A stretch of DNA of 64,000 nt, from contig JAGHJI010000062.1 in assembly GCA_017886765.1 (NCBI GenBank), positions 1 through 64,000 of the forward strand. The letters run 5' to 3'. A model generated the notes under the pieces. That model was not told the origin of the DNA and did not search any database. It was given only the letters and a program-made list of their open reading frames with translations. The DNA comes from Eubacterium sp. (GTDB lineage Bacteria; Bacillota; Clostridia; Oscillospirales; Acutalibacteraceae). The first letter of the stretch is position 1. Each line of letters opens with the position of its first letter. The position numbers were made by a program, and so were the translations under genes. This document shows, one piece after another, positions 18,932-30,133 of this stretch.

Positions 18932-19108
18932 ATGAACAAAAAAACAACTGCAAACATGATGAAAGCAATGGGCGCGACGCTGGCTGTCTGTTCCGCTGTA
19001 GCGATTATGGGCGCAACAAAGACCAGCAGCAATTCCGCGAAAAAGACGATGAAAAAAACCGTTGACAAGGTAGCGAATTTCGTCGATTCCGTAGCCTCAT
19101 TTATGTAA
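18932..19108 (+). CDS. Small hydrophobic/Lys-rich protein (58 aa), not in the supplied ORF track
   Basis: MNKKTTANMMKAMGATLAVCSAVAIMGATKTSSNSAKKTMKKTVDKVANFVDSVASFM*; AGGAGGAG RBS; followed by terminator AAAAGCAGGAaatatTCCTGCTTTTTTC. Confidence 0.7.
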   Translation: MNKKTTANMMKAMGATLAVCSAVAIMGATKTSSNSAKKTMKKTVDKVANFVDSVASFM

Positions 19109-19112
19109 AGAA

Positions 19113-19142
19113 AAAAGCAGGAAATATTCCTGCTTTTTTCTT
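19113..19142. terminator. Terminator hairpin shared by small ORF and folK
   Basis: AAAAGCAGGAaatatTCCTGCTTTTTTC. Confidence 0.8.
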
Positions 19143-19619
19143 TTATGGATTGATTTTTTTAATTTCCTGTCCGCTGATTTTTTTTAAAAACGGCATTATA
19201 TCCGTACCGTACACCAAACCGTCAGGAAACAAATCCAGCAGAGGCTCCAGAATGAAGCGCCTTTCCCTGTATCTGGGGTGAGGAAGGATAAGATTTTCGC
19301 TGTTTATTTTTAAATCTCCGGCAAAAATTATATCCACATCTATGATTCTGGGACCGAAGCGTATCTTTCTCTCCCTGCCGAAACCCGCCTCTATGCCCAG
19401 GCAGGCTCCCAGCATTTCATGGGGATCAAACGCCGACTCGACTTTCAGCAGCATGTTGTAAAAATTCTGCTGGTCGCTGTAACCCACAGGCTCCGTTTCA
19501 TAAAGAGCGGAACGCTCCCTGACCTGTGTGCCGGGCAGCAAGCCCACCGCTTCGATACATCTGTCCATATTCTCTTTTCTGTCGCCTATATTGGTACCGA
19601 TACTGATTATGTATTCCAT
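19143..19619 (-). CDS. folK: 2-amino-4-hydroxy-6-hydroxymethyldihydropteridine diphosphokinase
   Basis: ISIGTNIGDRKENM, LYETEPVGYSDQQNFYNM, RFGPRIIDVDIIF, LPHPRYRERRFILEPL. Confidence 0.96.
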   Translation of the reverse strand: MEYIISIGTNIGDRKENMDRCIEAVGLLPGTQVRERSALYETEPVGYSDQQNFYNMLLKVESAFDPHEMLGACLGIEAGFGRERKIRFGPRIIDVDIIFAGDLKINSENLILPHPRYRERRFILEPLLDLFPDGLVYGTDIMPFLKKISGQEIKKINP

Positions 19620-19648
19620 ATGCCCTCTGAAAAAGTATTTATAATAAA

Positions 19649-20008
19649 TTATCTCTCCCGTGAAATCCGAACGCCTACCCAGCCGAAATCCGCCTTTACA
19701 GGCGCCTCAGGCTTTTTCAGCGTTATATCCACGGAAAATACCTCAGGATATTCTTCAAGGATGGCGTCAGCGGTGATTTGAGCCACTTTTTCAAGCAGGT
19801 CATATTTTTCCCCTGTGACGACTCGTTTTACCGTTTTTATCACCTTTGCGTAGCTTACGGTATCGTTTACGTCATCGGAATAGCACGCTTTTGTCATATT
19901 GACACTTAAATCTATGTCAAAAACAAAATGCTGACCGTCGCGCTTTTCCTCGGGATTTACACCGTGATAAGCAAATATTTTTAAGTCCCTGATTAAGATT
20001 TTATCCAT
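19649..20008 (-). CDS. folB: Dihydroneopterin aldolase
   Basis: MDKILIRDLKIFAYHGVNPEEKRDGQHFVFDIDL...LKKPEAPV. Confidence 0.96.
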   Translation of the reverse strand: MDKILIRDLKIFAYHGVNPEEKRDGQHFVFDIDLSVNMTKACYSDDVNDTVSYAKVIKTVKRVVTGEKYDLLEKVAQITADAILEEYPEVFSVDITLKKPEAPVKADFGWVGVRISRER

Positions 20009-20010
20009 TT

Positions 20011-20334
20011 TTATTTATCTCTGACTACAACGGCTGTGCCTGTGGCGGACACCATAAGCATATTGCCCTGACCCAGCACCTCATAATCAATATCAACACC
20101 CACAACAGCGTTGGCGCCCATCTGGGACGCTCTGGACTGCATTTCCGCAAGGGCGTTTTCACGGGCTTTTGTCAGTTCCTCTTCATAGCCGCTGGAACGG
20201 CCGCCGACAAAGTTTCTGATAGAAGCGCCGAAATCCTTAATGAAATTTATACCGCTCACAACCTCGCCGGTGACGATTCCTTTGTATTCGGTGATGACTC
20301 CGTTTTCAAGTGTGTTTGTTGTTGCACAAATCAT
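20011..20334 (-). CDS. YbjQ/UPF0145 family protein
   Basis: [64 protein letters not shown]. Confidence 0.9.
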   Translation of the reverse strand: MICATTNTLENGVITEYKGIVTGEVVSGINFIKDFGASIRNFVGGRSSGYEEELTKARENALAEMQSRASQMGANAVVGVDIDYEVLGQGNMLMVSATGTAVVVRDK

Positions 20335-21137
20335 AATTCAACATATCCTTTCATATTTTGGGCCATTAAAATGCCCTGTTTTTCATTTTTTACATCGTGG
20401 ATACGGATGATATCCGCTCCGCCGAAGATTGCCGCCGTATCCGCCGCAATATTGCCGTATGTCCTTTCCTTAGGTTCCGGCTGACTGCTACCCTGCCCGA
20501 TAACCCTTTTTCTTGAAGTACCCAGCAGGAGCGGATAACCGCTGATTTTATATTTTTCAACATTCGCCAGAAGGCGCATATTTTCATCATAATCCTTATC
20601 AAAACCGATACCCATATCAAAGCAGATCTGAGATTGATTTATGCCGAGGGCAATGCACTCTTCCGCTGATTTTTCAAAAAACTTTTTTACATCATCCGGC
20701 GTACCGTGGCCGTTATGCATGATGATCCAGCCCGCACCGGTCTTTCTGATAATTTCCGCCATTTTGCCGGAAAGAATACCGCTGACGTCATTGATTATAT
20801 CCGCGCCCGATCTAAGCGCTTTTTCGGCAACAGAAGGATAATAAGTGTCCACGGATACCGGAACTGTCAAAACGCCGTTTAACGCTGTCAGAACAGGCTC
20901 CAGACGGCTCCATTCCTCCTTATCGGATACCGGCGTATGTCCCGGACGGGTAGACTGGCCGCCTATATCTATCATATCCGCGCCGTCTTTCTCAAGCGCG
21001 AGGGCACGGCTGACGGCATCCTCGGTAAAAAAATAATCTCCTCCGTCTGAAAAAGAATCGGGGGTGACGTTCAAAATCCCCATAATCAGGATTTTTTTGC
21101 CGTATTCAATGTTTTTATCTCTGCATTTCCAAATCAT
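20331..21137 (-). CDS. folP: Dihydropteroate synthase
   Basis: [45 protein letters not shown]. Confidence 0.97.
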   Translation of the reverse strand: MIWKCRDKNIEYGKKILIMGILNVTPDSFSDGGDYFFTEDAVSRALALEKDGADMIDIGGQSTRPGHTPVSDKEEWSRLEPVLTALNGVLTVPVSVDTYYPSVAEKALRSGADIINDVSGILSGKMAEIIRKTGAGWIIMHNGHGTPDDVKKFFEKSAEECIALGINQSQICFDMGIGFDKDYDENMRLLANVEKYKISGYPLLLGTSRKRVIGQGSSQPEPKERTYGNIAADTAAIFGGADIIRIHDVKNEKQGILMAQNMKGYVEL

Positions 21138-21156
21138 AAAACTGTTCTTTCAAAAA

Positions 21157-21714
21157 TTATTTGACAAGCAATGCCAGCACTTCGGCTCTTGTTCTGGCAT
21201 CGGTTCTCATTCTTCCTCTGAGGGCAGAGGTCTGGGTCTTTGCACCCGGGGCTTTCGCTCCCCGTATCGTCATGCACATATGCTCCGCCTCCATAATGAC
21301 CGCAACGCCCTGGGGATGAAGATTGTCATTGAGAAAATCTGCGATATCGTGGGTAAGCCTTTCCTGCACCTGGGGCTTTTTCGCGAAATTGTCAACGATG
21401 CGCGCCAGCTTTGAAAGGCCGATGATCTCATTGTCGCTGGGAATATAGGCGATATGCGCCTTGCCGACAAAGGGCAGGAGATGATGCTCGCACATGGATG
21501 AAAAGGGAATATCCCTTACAATAACCATTTCATCATTTGATTTTTCATCAAAAAATTTAAGATGCTTTTTCGGGTCTTCCGTAAGTCCGGCAAACATTTC
21601 CTCATACATATTCGCCACTCTTTTCGGCGTTTCCGCCAGACCGGGTCTGTCGGGGTCTTCACCAACGGCAATCAGAATTTCCCTTACAGCGTTCATGATT
21701 CTCTCTTTATCCAT
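21157..21714 (-). CDS. folE: GTP cyclohydrolase I
   Basis: [68 protein letters not shown]. Confidence 0.98.
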   Translation of the reverse strand: MDKERIMNAVREILIAVGEDPDRPGLAETPKRVANMYEEMFAGLTEDPKKHLKFFDEKSNDEMVIVRDIPFSSMCEHHLLPFVGKAHIAYIPSDNEIIGLSKLARIVDNFAKKPQVQERLTHDIADFLNDNLHPQGVAVIMEAEHMCMTIRGAKAPGAKTQTSALRGRMRTDARTRAEVLALLVK

Positions 21715-21739
21715 AATTCACCTTTTATTTTATACAAAA

Positions 21740-22660
21740 TTATTTCGTAAAATATCCTTTTACTTTCTGCAGACTTTCATCCGTTATGGTATTTCCGTCG
21801 TATTCACAAACGGCGCTGTATGCGCCCACTCCCGTCTGCTCATCCGCTAGGACGGTCAAACCGTCGCCCGCAAGGGAAAAATCCCTGACGGTAATATTGG
21901 TATTTGCCGCCGCTACAAAAAGATTGAACAGTGTTTCACTGTTTTCAAGATTTTCACTGTTCATCTGCTGCAAAAGACTGTTTAAAACCAGATCGTTGGC
22001 GGCGGAAATATTATTCTCCTGGTCAACATAATAGCGGATGAGATTGATATACTCACTGCCGTCTATCTCCTGTTCCCCGGCTTTCATTCTGACCGAATAG
22101 CTGACCTTTTCACCTTCACTTCTGAATCTTATTTCAGAGGCGATTGGATAATTAAATACACCAAGCTCGTCGAAAAAATCGGAAAAATCACTGCTTTGCA
22201 TATCAATATAATAATCAAAATCCGTCCCCATCAGGCTTTCAACCGCCGTCTGAACATTCTGGACACCGGACTGACTGTAAATATCCGCAAGGCTGTTCCC
22301 GTCGCAGAGCGTATCGGCTTTCAATACGGTTGTTTTATATGAAATATTATCCAGATCCACCTGAACCAGAATGGTGAAAAGCAGGTTTTCATCGCTGTTT
22401 ACAAGAACGATAAAATTAGTCTTTCCGCTGACCTGGGGCAAAGGTTCCTCCTGTGTGTCGGAAACATTTGTTAACTCCAGATTATCGGGCGCAAAAAACT
22501 TTTTCGCGCTGAAATCATATCTGACGGCTAAAACAGTCACAAAAACAACGGTAAACACAATAATGAGAACCAGCGCAGTAATCAGAATTTTCTGCTCGGC
22601 AGATCTTTTTTTATTCGTTTTTGAAAAATAAATATCACCGCGGTTTTTAAAAATCCTCAT
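21740..22660 (-). CDS. Membrane-anchored protein with degenerate LCP-like domain
   Basis: One N-terminal TM; NFIVLVNSDENLLFTILVQVDLDNISYKTTVLKADT...VESLMGTDFDYYIDMQSSDFSDFFDELGVF aligns by eye with LCP blocks but catalytic Arg positions are absent. Confidence 0.6.
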   Translation of the reverse strand: MRIFKNRGDIYFSKTNKKRSAEQKILITALVLIIVFTVVFVTVLAVRYDFSAKKFFAPDNLELTNVSDTQEEPLPQVSGKTNFIVLVNSDENLLFTILVQVDLDNISYKTTVLKADTLCDGNSLADIYSQSGVQNVQTAVESLMGTDFDYYIDMQSSDFSDFFDELGVFNYPIASEIRFRSEGEKVSYSVRMKAGEQEIDGSEYINLIRYYVDQENNISAANDLVLNSLLQQMNSENLENSETLFNLFVAAANTNITVRDFSLAGDGLTVLADEQTGVGAYSAVCEYDGNTITDESLQKVKGYFTK

Positions 22661-22855
22661 ACTGCACCTCCCTGAAAATCAATTATACAATACGGCTGTT
22701 TATTTTACAAGTATTATTCTGTACTAATATATTAAATATATATATTGATATATATTTCTTAATTAAATATTGATTTAATAATTAAAAACTGATATAATGG
22801 ATTTTATACAATAGATTATTACGCTTTTTTATATAAAAAACTGAAGGAGGTACAT

Positions 22856-24208
22856 ATGGATTCGTTTAATGACGTTTGGCAGGCTGTCCTGGATTATATA
22901 AAATCAAAAGTTAACGAAACCGCTTATAACCTATGGATAAAGATCGTAAAATTTGACGGTTTCAATAATTCGACCGTTACTCTGCGTTTTCCAAAACCAA
23001 TGCATCTGGAGATTGTAACATCTCAGTACGGAGAGCTTTTTGAAGAAGCTTTTGAGAATGTGCTGGGTTTTAAAGTAAATATTTCATATGTCTGCGACGA
23101 CGTTTTTGAAAACGAGAAAGAAAGCGGCAATACCACATATCAGGATAAGCATCTGGAGGATTACAGAAATTCACAGTTTACCTTTGAGAATTTTATTGTG
23201 GGTCCCAGCAACAGATTTGCCTATGCCGCCGCTAAAGCCGTGGCTTCTGACCCGGGGTCAAGACTTTCCTCCGGTTCAAGCTTCAGCAATTATAATCCGC
23301 TGTTCATATACGGTAATTCCGGTCTGGGAAAGACGCACATACTAAATGCAATCTGTCACGAGGTTGAAAAGAATTTTCCGGATATGAATATCATGTACGT
23401 CCGGGCAGAACAGTTTGCCAATGAATTTTACCAGGCGCTGCAGAACAAGACGATTGATGAGTTCCACAATAAATACAGAAATAATATTGACGTTTTTCTG
23501 ATTGACGATATACAGTTTATTTCAGGCAAGACATCAACGGAAGAGGAATTTTTCCATACCTTTGACACACTGGTATACGGCGGAAAACAGGTCGTTCTTA
23601 CCTCCGACAGACCGCCGAGAGATATTCAGTCCCTGACGGACAGACTGAAATCAAGATTTGAAGATGGTCTGCTGGCTGATATCCAGCCCCCTGAATTTGA
23701 AACAAGATGCGAAATAATAAAGCGCAAAGCAAAGCTTCTTAATTTTGAAATTTCAGATCAGGTAGTCAGCTATATTGCTGAAAAAATAAAATCCAACATT
23801 CGTCAGCTTGAAGGCGTTACAAAAAAACTCTATGCCCTTTGTGATATAAACGATCACACTCCGACGATTGCCTTGGCCCAAAGCGTTATAAAAGTCATTA
23901 TGGAAGATACCCAGCCCCTGCCCGTCACAATTCAGAAAATTGTGGACGAGGTCAGCAGGACAACGGGAATTTCCGTTGAGGATATCTACAGCAAGGTACA
24001 GAAAGCCAATATATCCCACGCGAGAAAAATCACTTTCTATGTTATCAGAAAAGTGACAAATATGAGTTATGAAGATATAGGCGAGGAATTTGACAAACAC
24101 CATTCAACGGTCATCTACAATATCGACCAGATTGAAAAGGAAATGGAAAAAAATTCAAAGCTGGCAAGACAAATAAACGATATTATCAGCAATGTAAAGA
24201 CGGAATAG
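22856..24208 (+). CDS. dnaA: Chromosomal replication initiator DnaA
   Basis: YGNSGLGKTHILNAI, DVFLIDDIQFISGK, LTSDRPPRDIQSL, C-terminal DIGEEFDKHHSTVIYNI. Confidence 0.99.
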   Translation: MDSFNDVWQAVLDYIKSKVNETAYNLWIKIVKFDGFNNSTVTLRFPKPMHLEIVTSQYGELFEEAFENVLGFKVNISYVCDDVFENEKESGNTTYQDKHLEDYRNSQFTFENFIVGPSNRFAYAAAKAVASDPGSRLSSGSSFSNYNPLFIYGNSGLGKTHILNAICHEVEKNFPDMNIMYVRAEQFANEFYQALQNKTIDEFHNKYRNNIDVFLIDDIQFISGKTSTEEEFFHTFDTLVYGGKQVVLTSDRPPRDIQSLTDRLKSRFEDGLLADIQPPEFETRCEIIKRKAKLLNFEISDQVVSYIAEKIKSNIRQLEGVTKKLYALCDINDHTPTIALAQSVIKVIMEDTQPLPVTIQKIVDEVSRTTGISVEDIYSKVQKANISHARKITFYVIRKVTNMSYEDIGEEFDKHHSTVIYNIDQIEKEMEKNSKLARQINDIISNVKTE

Positions 24209-24443
24209 TAAAACAAATTTTTCAACATTTTTTTATTTTTCCGCAGATCATTTTTTAACAACGGCTGTTAAAAAAATTTTTTTCAACAACGTCAACATTT
24301 TTTCAACAATGAAAAATATAAAAAATGTTGTTCTGTTTTTCTTTTTAAACGGTAATTCTTAATCGTTTTTAACAATTTCAACACCATATATTACTACTAC
24401 TAAAAGCTAAATATTTCATAATAAATTGACGGAGGATAGATTT
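24209..24443. other. Putative oriC (dnaA-dnaN intergenic)
   Basis: AT-rich; three TTTTCAACA copies (24219-24227, 24280-24288, 24300-24308), an ATTTCAACA (24375-24383), and an adjacent ACTACTACTA tract (24393-24402). Confidence 0.7.
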
Positions 24444-25556
24444 ATGAAATTCACCTGCAATACAAAAGAATTAAGCGAAGCCTGTTCAAATGTAATGAGA
24501 GCGGTAAGCACAAAAGTAACGATTCCTACCATTGAAGGAATACTGATCGAGTGCGGGTCCGATACATTAAGCCTTACCGGATATGATTTTGAAGTCGGTA
24601 TAAATACCATATTACAGGCAAATGTAACAGAACCCGGAGCAATTGTAATCAATGCCAAGGTTTTAAGTGATATTATAAGAAAATTGCCTGACGGCAATGT
24701 TACCTTTGAGATAAGCGGCACGTCCGTTTCCATTATCAGCGGCGCTGCGCAGTATAATATTATGGGTATTGACGCGGAGGATTATCCCGAACTTCCGTCT
24801 GTTTCCGGCGGATATCCGCTGTTTTTGAATGAAGCCGTTTTGCAGGGAATGGTCGCCCAGACCCTCTTTGCCGTTGCAGATAACGAATCAGCAAAACCGG
24901 TACATACGGGACTTAAATTTGAACTGACGCTCAATCAATTAAGACTGATAGGCGTTGACGGATACCGTCTTGCAATCCGAACGGAAACAGTTCAGTATGA
25001 CGGTGAGGATATCAGCTTTATCGTACCCAAGAAAACAATCAGAGAACTTATTAAACTGATGGGAACGGAAAGCGATAAAAATATTTCCATCAGTGTAGGA
25101 AAAAGACATATTGTATTTGATGTGGAAAATTACAGTGTGATAAGCCGCCTGCTTGACGGAGATTTTCTTGATTATAACGCAGCAATTCCAAAAACAGCGT
25201 CCACCACGGTTTTGATCAATACGGATGACGCAATTGAATGTATTGAAAGAACGCTTCCCGTTATAGAAAATGATAAAAAGAATCCTATCAGATGTTTATT
25301 TGACAATGATGAGATGCGTGTTTCCACCGTATCCAGTCTGGGAAGAGTTGTGGATTATACGCATGCCAATGTGAGCGGTGACAGGGTTGAAATCGGCTTC
25401 AATTCAAAATTTATTCTGGATGCTCTGCACGCAGCAGATACAGACCAGGTAAAGATCGAGCTGAACAGCGCCGTAAGTCCTGCGAAGGTTATGCCGATTA
25501 ATGATGACAGCTTTTTGTTCTTAGTTCTTCCCATGAGGCTGAAAAATGAAAATTAA
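24444..25556 (+). CDS. dnaN: DNA polymerase III beta clamp
   Basis: MKFTCNTKELSEACSNVMRAVSTKVTIPTIEGILIE...GVDGYRLAIR...C-terminal LVLPMRL. Confidence 0.98.
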   Translation: MKFTCNTKELSEACSNVMRAVSTKVTIPTIEGILIECGSDTLSLTGYDFEVGINTILQANVTEPGAIVINAKVLSDIIRKLPDGNVTFEISGTSVSIISGAAQYNIMGIDAEDYPELPSVSGGYPLFLNEAVLQGMVAQTLFAVADNESAKPVHTGLKFELTLNQLRLIGVDGYRLAIRTETVQYDGEDISFIVPKKTIRELIKLMGTESDKNISISVGKRHIVFDVENYSVISRLLDGDFLDYNAAIPKTASTTVLINTDDAIECIERTLPVIENDKKNPIRCLFDNDEMRVSTVSSLGRVVDYTHANVSGDRVEIGFNSKFILDALHAADTDQVKIELNSAVSPAKVMPINDDSFLFLVLPMRLKNEN

Positions 25557-25794
25557 AGTAAAAGCCGCAAAGAGAAAAAACGAGGACGTATTTATTCAGA
25601 CAGAATTTATAAGACTCGACGCTTTTCTTAAATTTAAAGGAATTGCCGGGACCGGAGGGCAGGCAAAGGAATTTGTGCAAAACGGAATCGTAAAAGTAAA
25701 CGGCGAGATCTGTACTGCCAGGGGAAAGAAAATAAGAAACGGAGATACGGTTTCCATATTCAGTACGGATTATTGTATTAAAAATGAAAATTAA
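25546..25794 (+). CDS. yaaA: S4-domain RNA-binding protein (YaaA/RlbA)
   Basis: FIRLDAFLKFKGIAGTGGQAKEFVQNGIVKVNGEICTARGKKIRNGD; located between dnaN and recF. Confidence 0.93.
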   Translation: MKIKVKAAKRKNEDVFIQTEFIRLDAFLKFKGIAGTGGQAKEFVQNGIVKVNGEICTARGKKIRNGDTVSIFSTDYCIKNEN

Positions 25795-26872
25795 TTCAAT
25801 CAGTATAGAAAATTACAGAAATATTGAAAGTCTGAATCTGGAATTTGACGACGTGAACATCATTTACGGCGAAAATGCCCAGGGAAAAACAAATCTGATA
25901 GAAGCAATATATCTTTTCACCGGAAGCAAAAGTTTCAGAGGAATAAAGGATAAAGAGCTTGTTAAATTCGGCAGCGATTTTTCCAGACTTAAGATTGATT
26001 TTGAAAATGAAAACAGAAAACAGAATGCTCAAATCGTAATAGATAAAAAGAGAACAGCCACATTAAACGGTATCAAAAAAAAATCCGCCGCGGCGCTGGG
26101 AGAAGAACTGAAAGCGGTAATTTTCTCGCCTGTTCATTTGTCTATGGTCAAGGACGGACCGGCGGAAAGGCGTAAATTTATGGATAACGCCCTTTGTCAG
26201 CTTAAATATAATTACCGCAGTGTTTTAAAGGAATACAACCGCGCCCTTGCCCAGAGAAATATGCTGCTTAAGGACATTTCTAAAAACAGCTCGCTGACGG
26301 ATATGCTTTATATCTGGGATAACAATCTGGCAAAAAGCGGCGCAAAAATTATTTTTCAGCGTAATAAATATGTTGAAGCGCTCCTTCCCTACGCAAAAGA
26401 GGTTTTTGACGGACTTTCAAAGGGTAAGGAAAATATGGATTTGATTCTAAAAGGTCCTTTTGACTATAAAGATTTGAGTGTAAAAGAGATTGAAAAACAG
26501 CTTCTGCTCACTTTTGAAAACACCAGAAGCGCAGATTTTATGAACAGAATCACAACGGCGGGTCCCCACCGTGATGATATGGAAATACTTATCAACGAAA
26601 AAAGCGCGCGGACTTTCGGTTCCCAGGGACAGCAGCGTTCATGTGTTCTGGCGCTGAAACTTGCCGAGGCGAGCCTGCTCAAGGAGATGACCGAAAATGA
26701 GCCGCTGGCTCTTTTGGACGATGTGATGAGCGAGCTTGACTTATCAAGACAGGATTATATTTTGAATCATATTAAAAATTGGCAGGTATTTATTACCTGC
26801 TGTGACGCGGATACGGTTTTACGTCTGAAGAAAGGAAAGACTTTTCATATGGAAAACGGAGGACTTATCTGA
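25784..26872 (+). CDS. recF: DNA replication/repair protein RecF
   Basis: IENYRNIESLNLEFDDVNIIYGENAQGKTNLIEAIYLF, FGSQGQQRSCVLALKLAEA, LALLDDVMSELD. Confidence 0.98.
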   Translation: MKINSISIENYRNIESLNLEFDDVNIIYGENAQGKTNLIEAIYLFTGSKSFRGIKDKELVKFGSDFSRLKIDFENENRKQNAQIVIDKKRTATLNGIKKKSAAALGEELKAVIFSPVHLSMVKDGPAERRKFMDNALCQLKYNYRSVLKEYNRALAQRNMLLKDISKNSSLTDMLYIWDNNLAKSGAKIIFQRNKYVEALLPYAKEVFDGLSKGKENMDLILKGPFDYKDLSVKEIEKQLLLTFENTRSADFMNRITTAGPHRDDMEILINEKSARTFGSQGQQRSCVLALKLAEASLLKEMTENEPLALLDDVMSELDLSRQDYILNHIKNWQVFITCCDADTVLRLKKGKTFHMENGGLI

Positions 26873-27105
26873 TGTATCTGTACCTTGGCGGAGATACTGC
26901 CGTAAAAACAGACAGAATCATAGGCATTTTTGATATGGATACGTCCACCGTGAATAAAGCCACAAGGGATTATCTCTCAAAGGCGGAAAAAGAAAAAAGA
27001 ATTGTCTATGTAAACTATGAACTGCCGAAAAGTTTTATAGTTTGTGAAGATAAGATATATGTGTGTCCGCTGAATACGGCGACACTTTTAAAGCGCAGTA
27101 AATAA
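26872..27105 (+). CDS. remB: DUF370/RemB-family regulator
   Basis: MYLYLGGDTAVKTDRIIGIFDMDTSTVNKATRDYLS; between recF and gyrB. Confidence 0.9.
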   Translation: MYLYLGGDTAVKTDRIIGIFDMDTSTVNKATRDYLSKAEKEKRIVYVNYELPKSFIVCEDKIYVCPLNTATLLKRSK

Positions 27106-27117
27106 GGAGTTTTATAA

Positions 27118-29076
<1,959 letters not shown>

Positions 29077-29086
29077 GAAGTGAGCC

Positions 29087-29581
29087 ATGAAATTAACTTT
29101 TAAAATGACGCCTGAGGAATATTATCTCGGCTGGAAATACAGAATGAAAAAATGGTCAAAATTTGATGTGAATAAGATTGTTTTGATTCTATCTTTGGTT
29201 TTGGTTATACTTTTTATTATTTTGAGAGTGGATATATATTTCATCATCTGTATTTTGCTGCTTATGGCAGGGATAATGCTCTCTCTTTCAGCACAGAAAA
29301 AGTCAGTCATGAGAAGCTATGCGTATTCGCCGGTAAATAACGGCGAGCAGACGGTAAGGATTTATGACGAGGGGATCGAGTTTTTTAACAGCTATGAAAA
29401 AATGTTTACCCCCTGGCAGAGCGTCTACGCCGTTCAGGAAACGCCGCAGTATATAAAAATACTGTCCGGATACAGTGCCGGAATGGCGGTTATCAGTAAA
29501 AGCCGCTATGCTTCAGCTGAGCTTGACGGCATTATCGGCGCCATAAAATCCCATATAAAAGTTGAGGAGGGTAAAAAATAA
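29087..29581 (+). CDS. YcxB-like membrane protein (1)
   Basis: Two TM segments; NNGEQTVRIYDEGIEFFNSYEKMFTPWQSVYAVQETPQYIKI. Confidence 0.7.
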   Translation: MKLTFKMTPEEYYLGWKYRMKKWSKFDVNKIVLILSLVLVILFIILRVDIYFIICILLLMAGIMLSLSAQKKSVMRSYAYSPVNNGEQTVRIYDEGIEFFNSYEKMFTPWQSVYAVQETPQYIKILSGYSAGMAVISKSRYASAELDGIIGAIKSHIKVEEGKK

Positions 29582-30102
29582 TGACGGAATTTACCTATTC
29601 TCTCACCGATGAGGATTATATCTGTTTTGAGAAATTCAAATTAAAAAGAAACAAAACCGTTTTTATCGTATATATCATATCTCTTTTTTATGTGGCGATG
29701 AGCGTTTACGACGCAATCGTTTATAAAGCATATGATCTGATATTCATCACCATAGGTTTTGTTATTCTAATCTGCGCGGCGACGGCTTACGTCTATTTTG
29801 CCGCCCCGAAAAAGCGGGTCAGAAAAATGCTCGCGGCTGACAGCACCTATACGGGGGAAAACAGCATCAAGATAGGTGAAAAGGAAATTGAAATAAAAAA
29901 TTTACCCCGGGAAAATCAGCGGGGCATGGTGGCGGTCTATCCGTATTCGGTCATGTCCGTAATCTATGAGACAGAGGAAAGCTATTATTTTCTCATAGGT
30001 ATGACCGTGAAAATTCTTCCCAAAAGGGTGATTCCGCCGGCCCTTTCGGATTATGTGAAAAAAACGCTCAGCAAAAACAGAAACTATATTTATTTAAAAT
30101 AA
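29581..30102 (+). CDS. YcxB-like membrane protein (2)
   Basis: Same topology; starts at the overlapping TAATG of the previous gene. Confidence 0.68.
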   Translation: MTEFTYSLTDEDYICFEKFKLKRNKTVFIVYIISLFYVAMSVYDAIVYKAYDLIFITIGFVILICAATAYVYFAAPKKRVRKMLAADSTYTGENSIKIGEKEIEIKNLPRENQRGMVAVYPYSVMSVIYETEESYYFLIGMTVKILPKRVIPPALSDYVKKTLSKNRNYIYLK

Positions 30103-30133
30103 AAGATTCCCCTTGGAATCGGAGGAAGACAGA

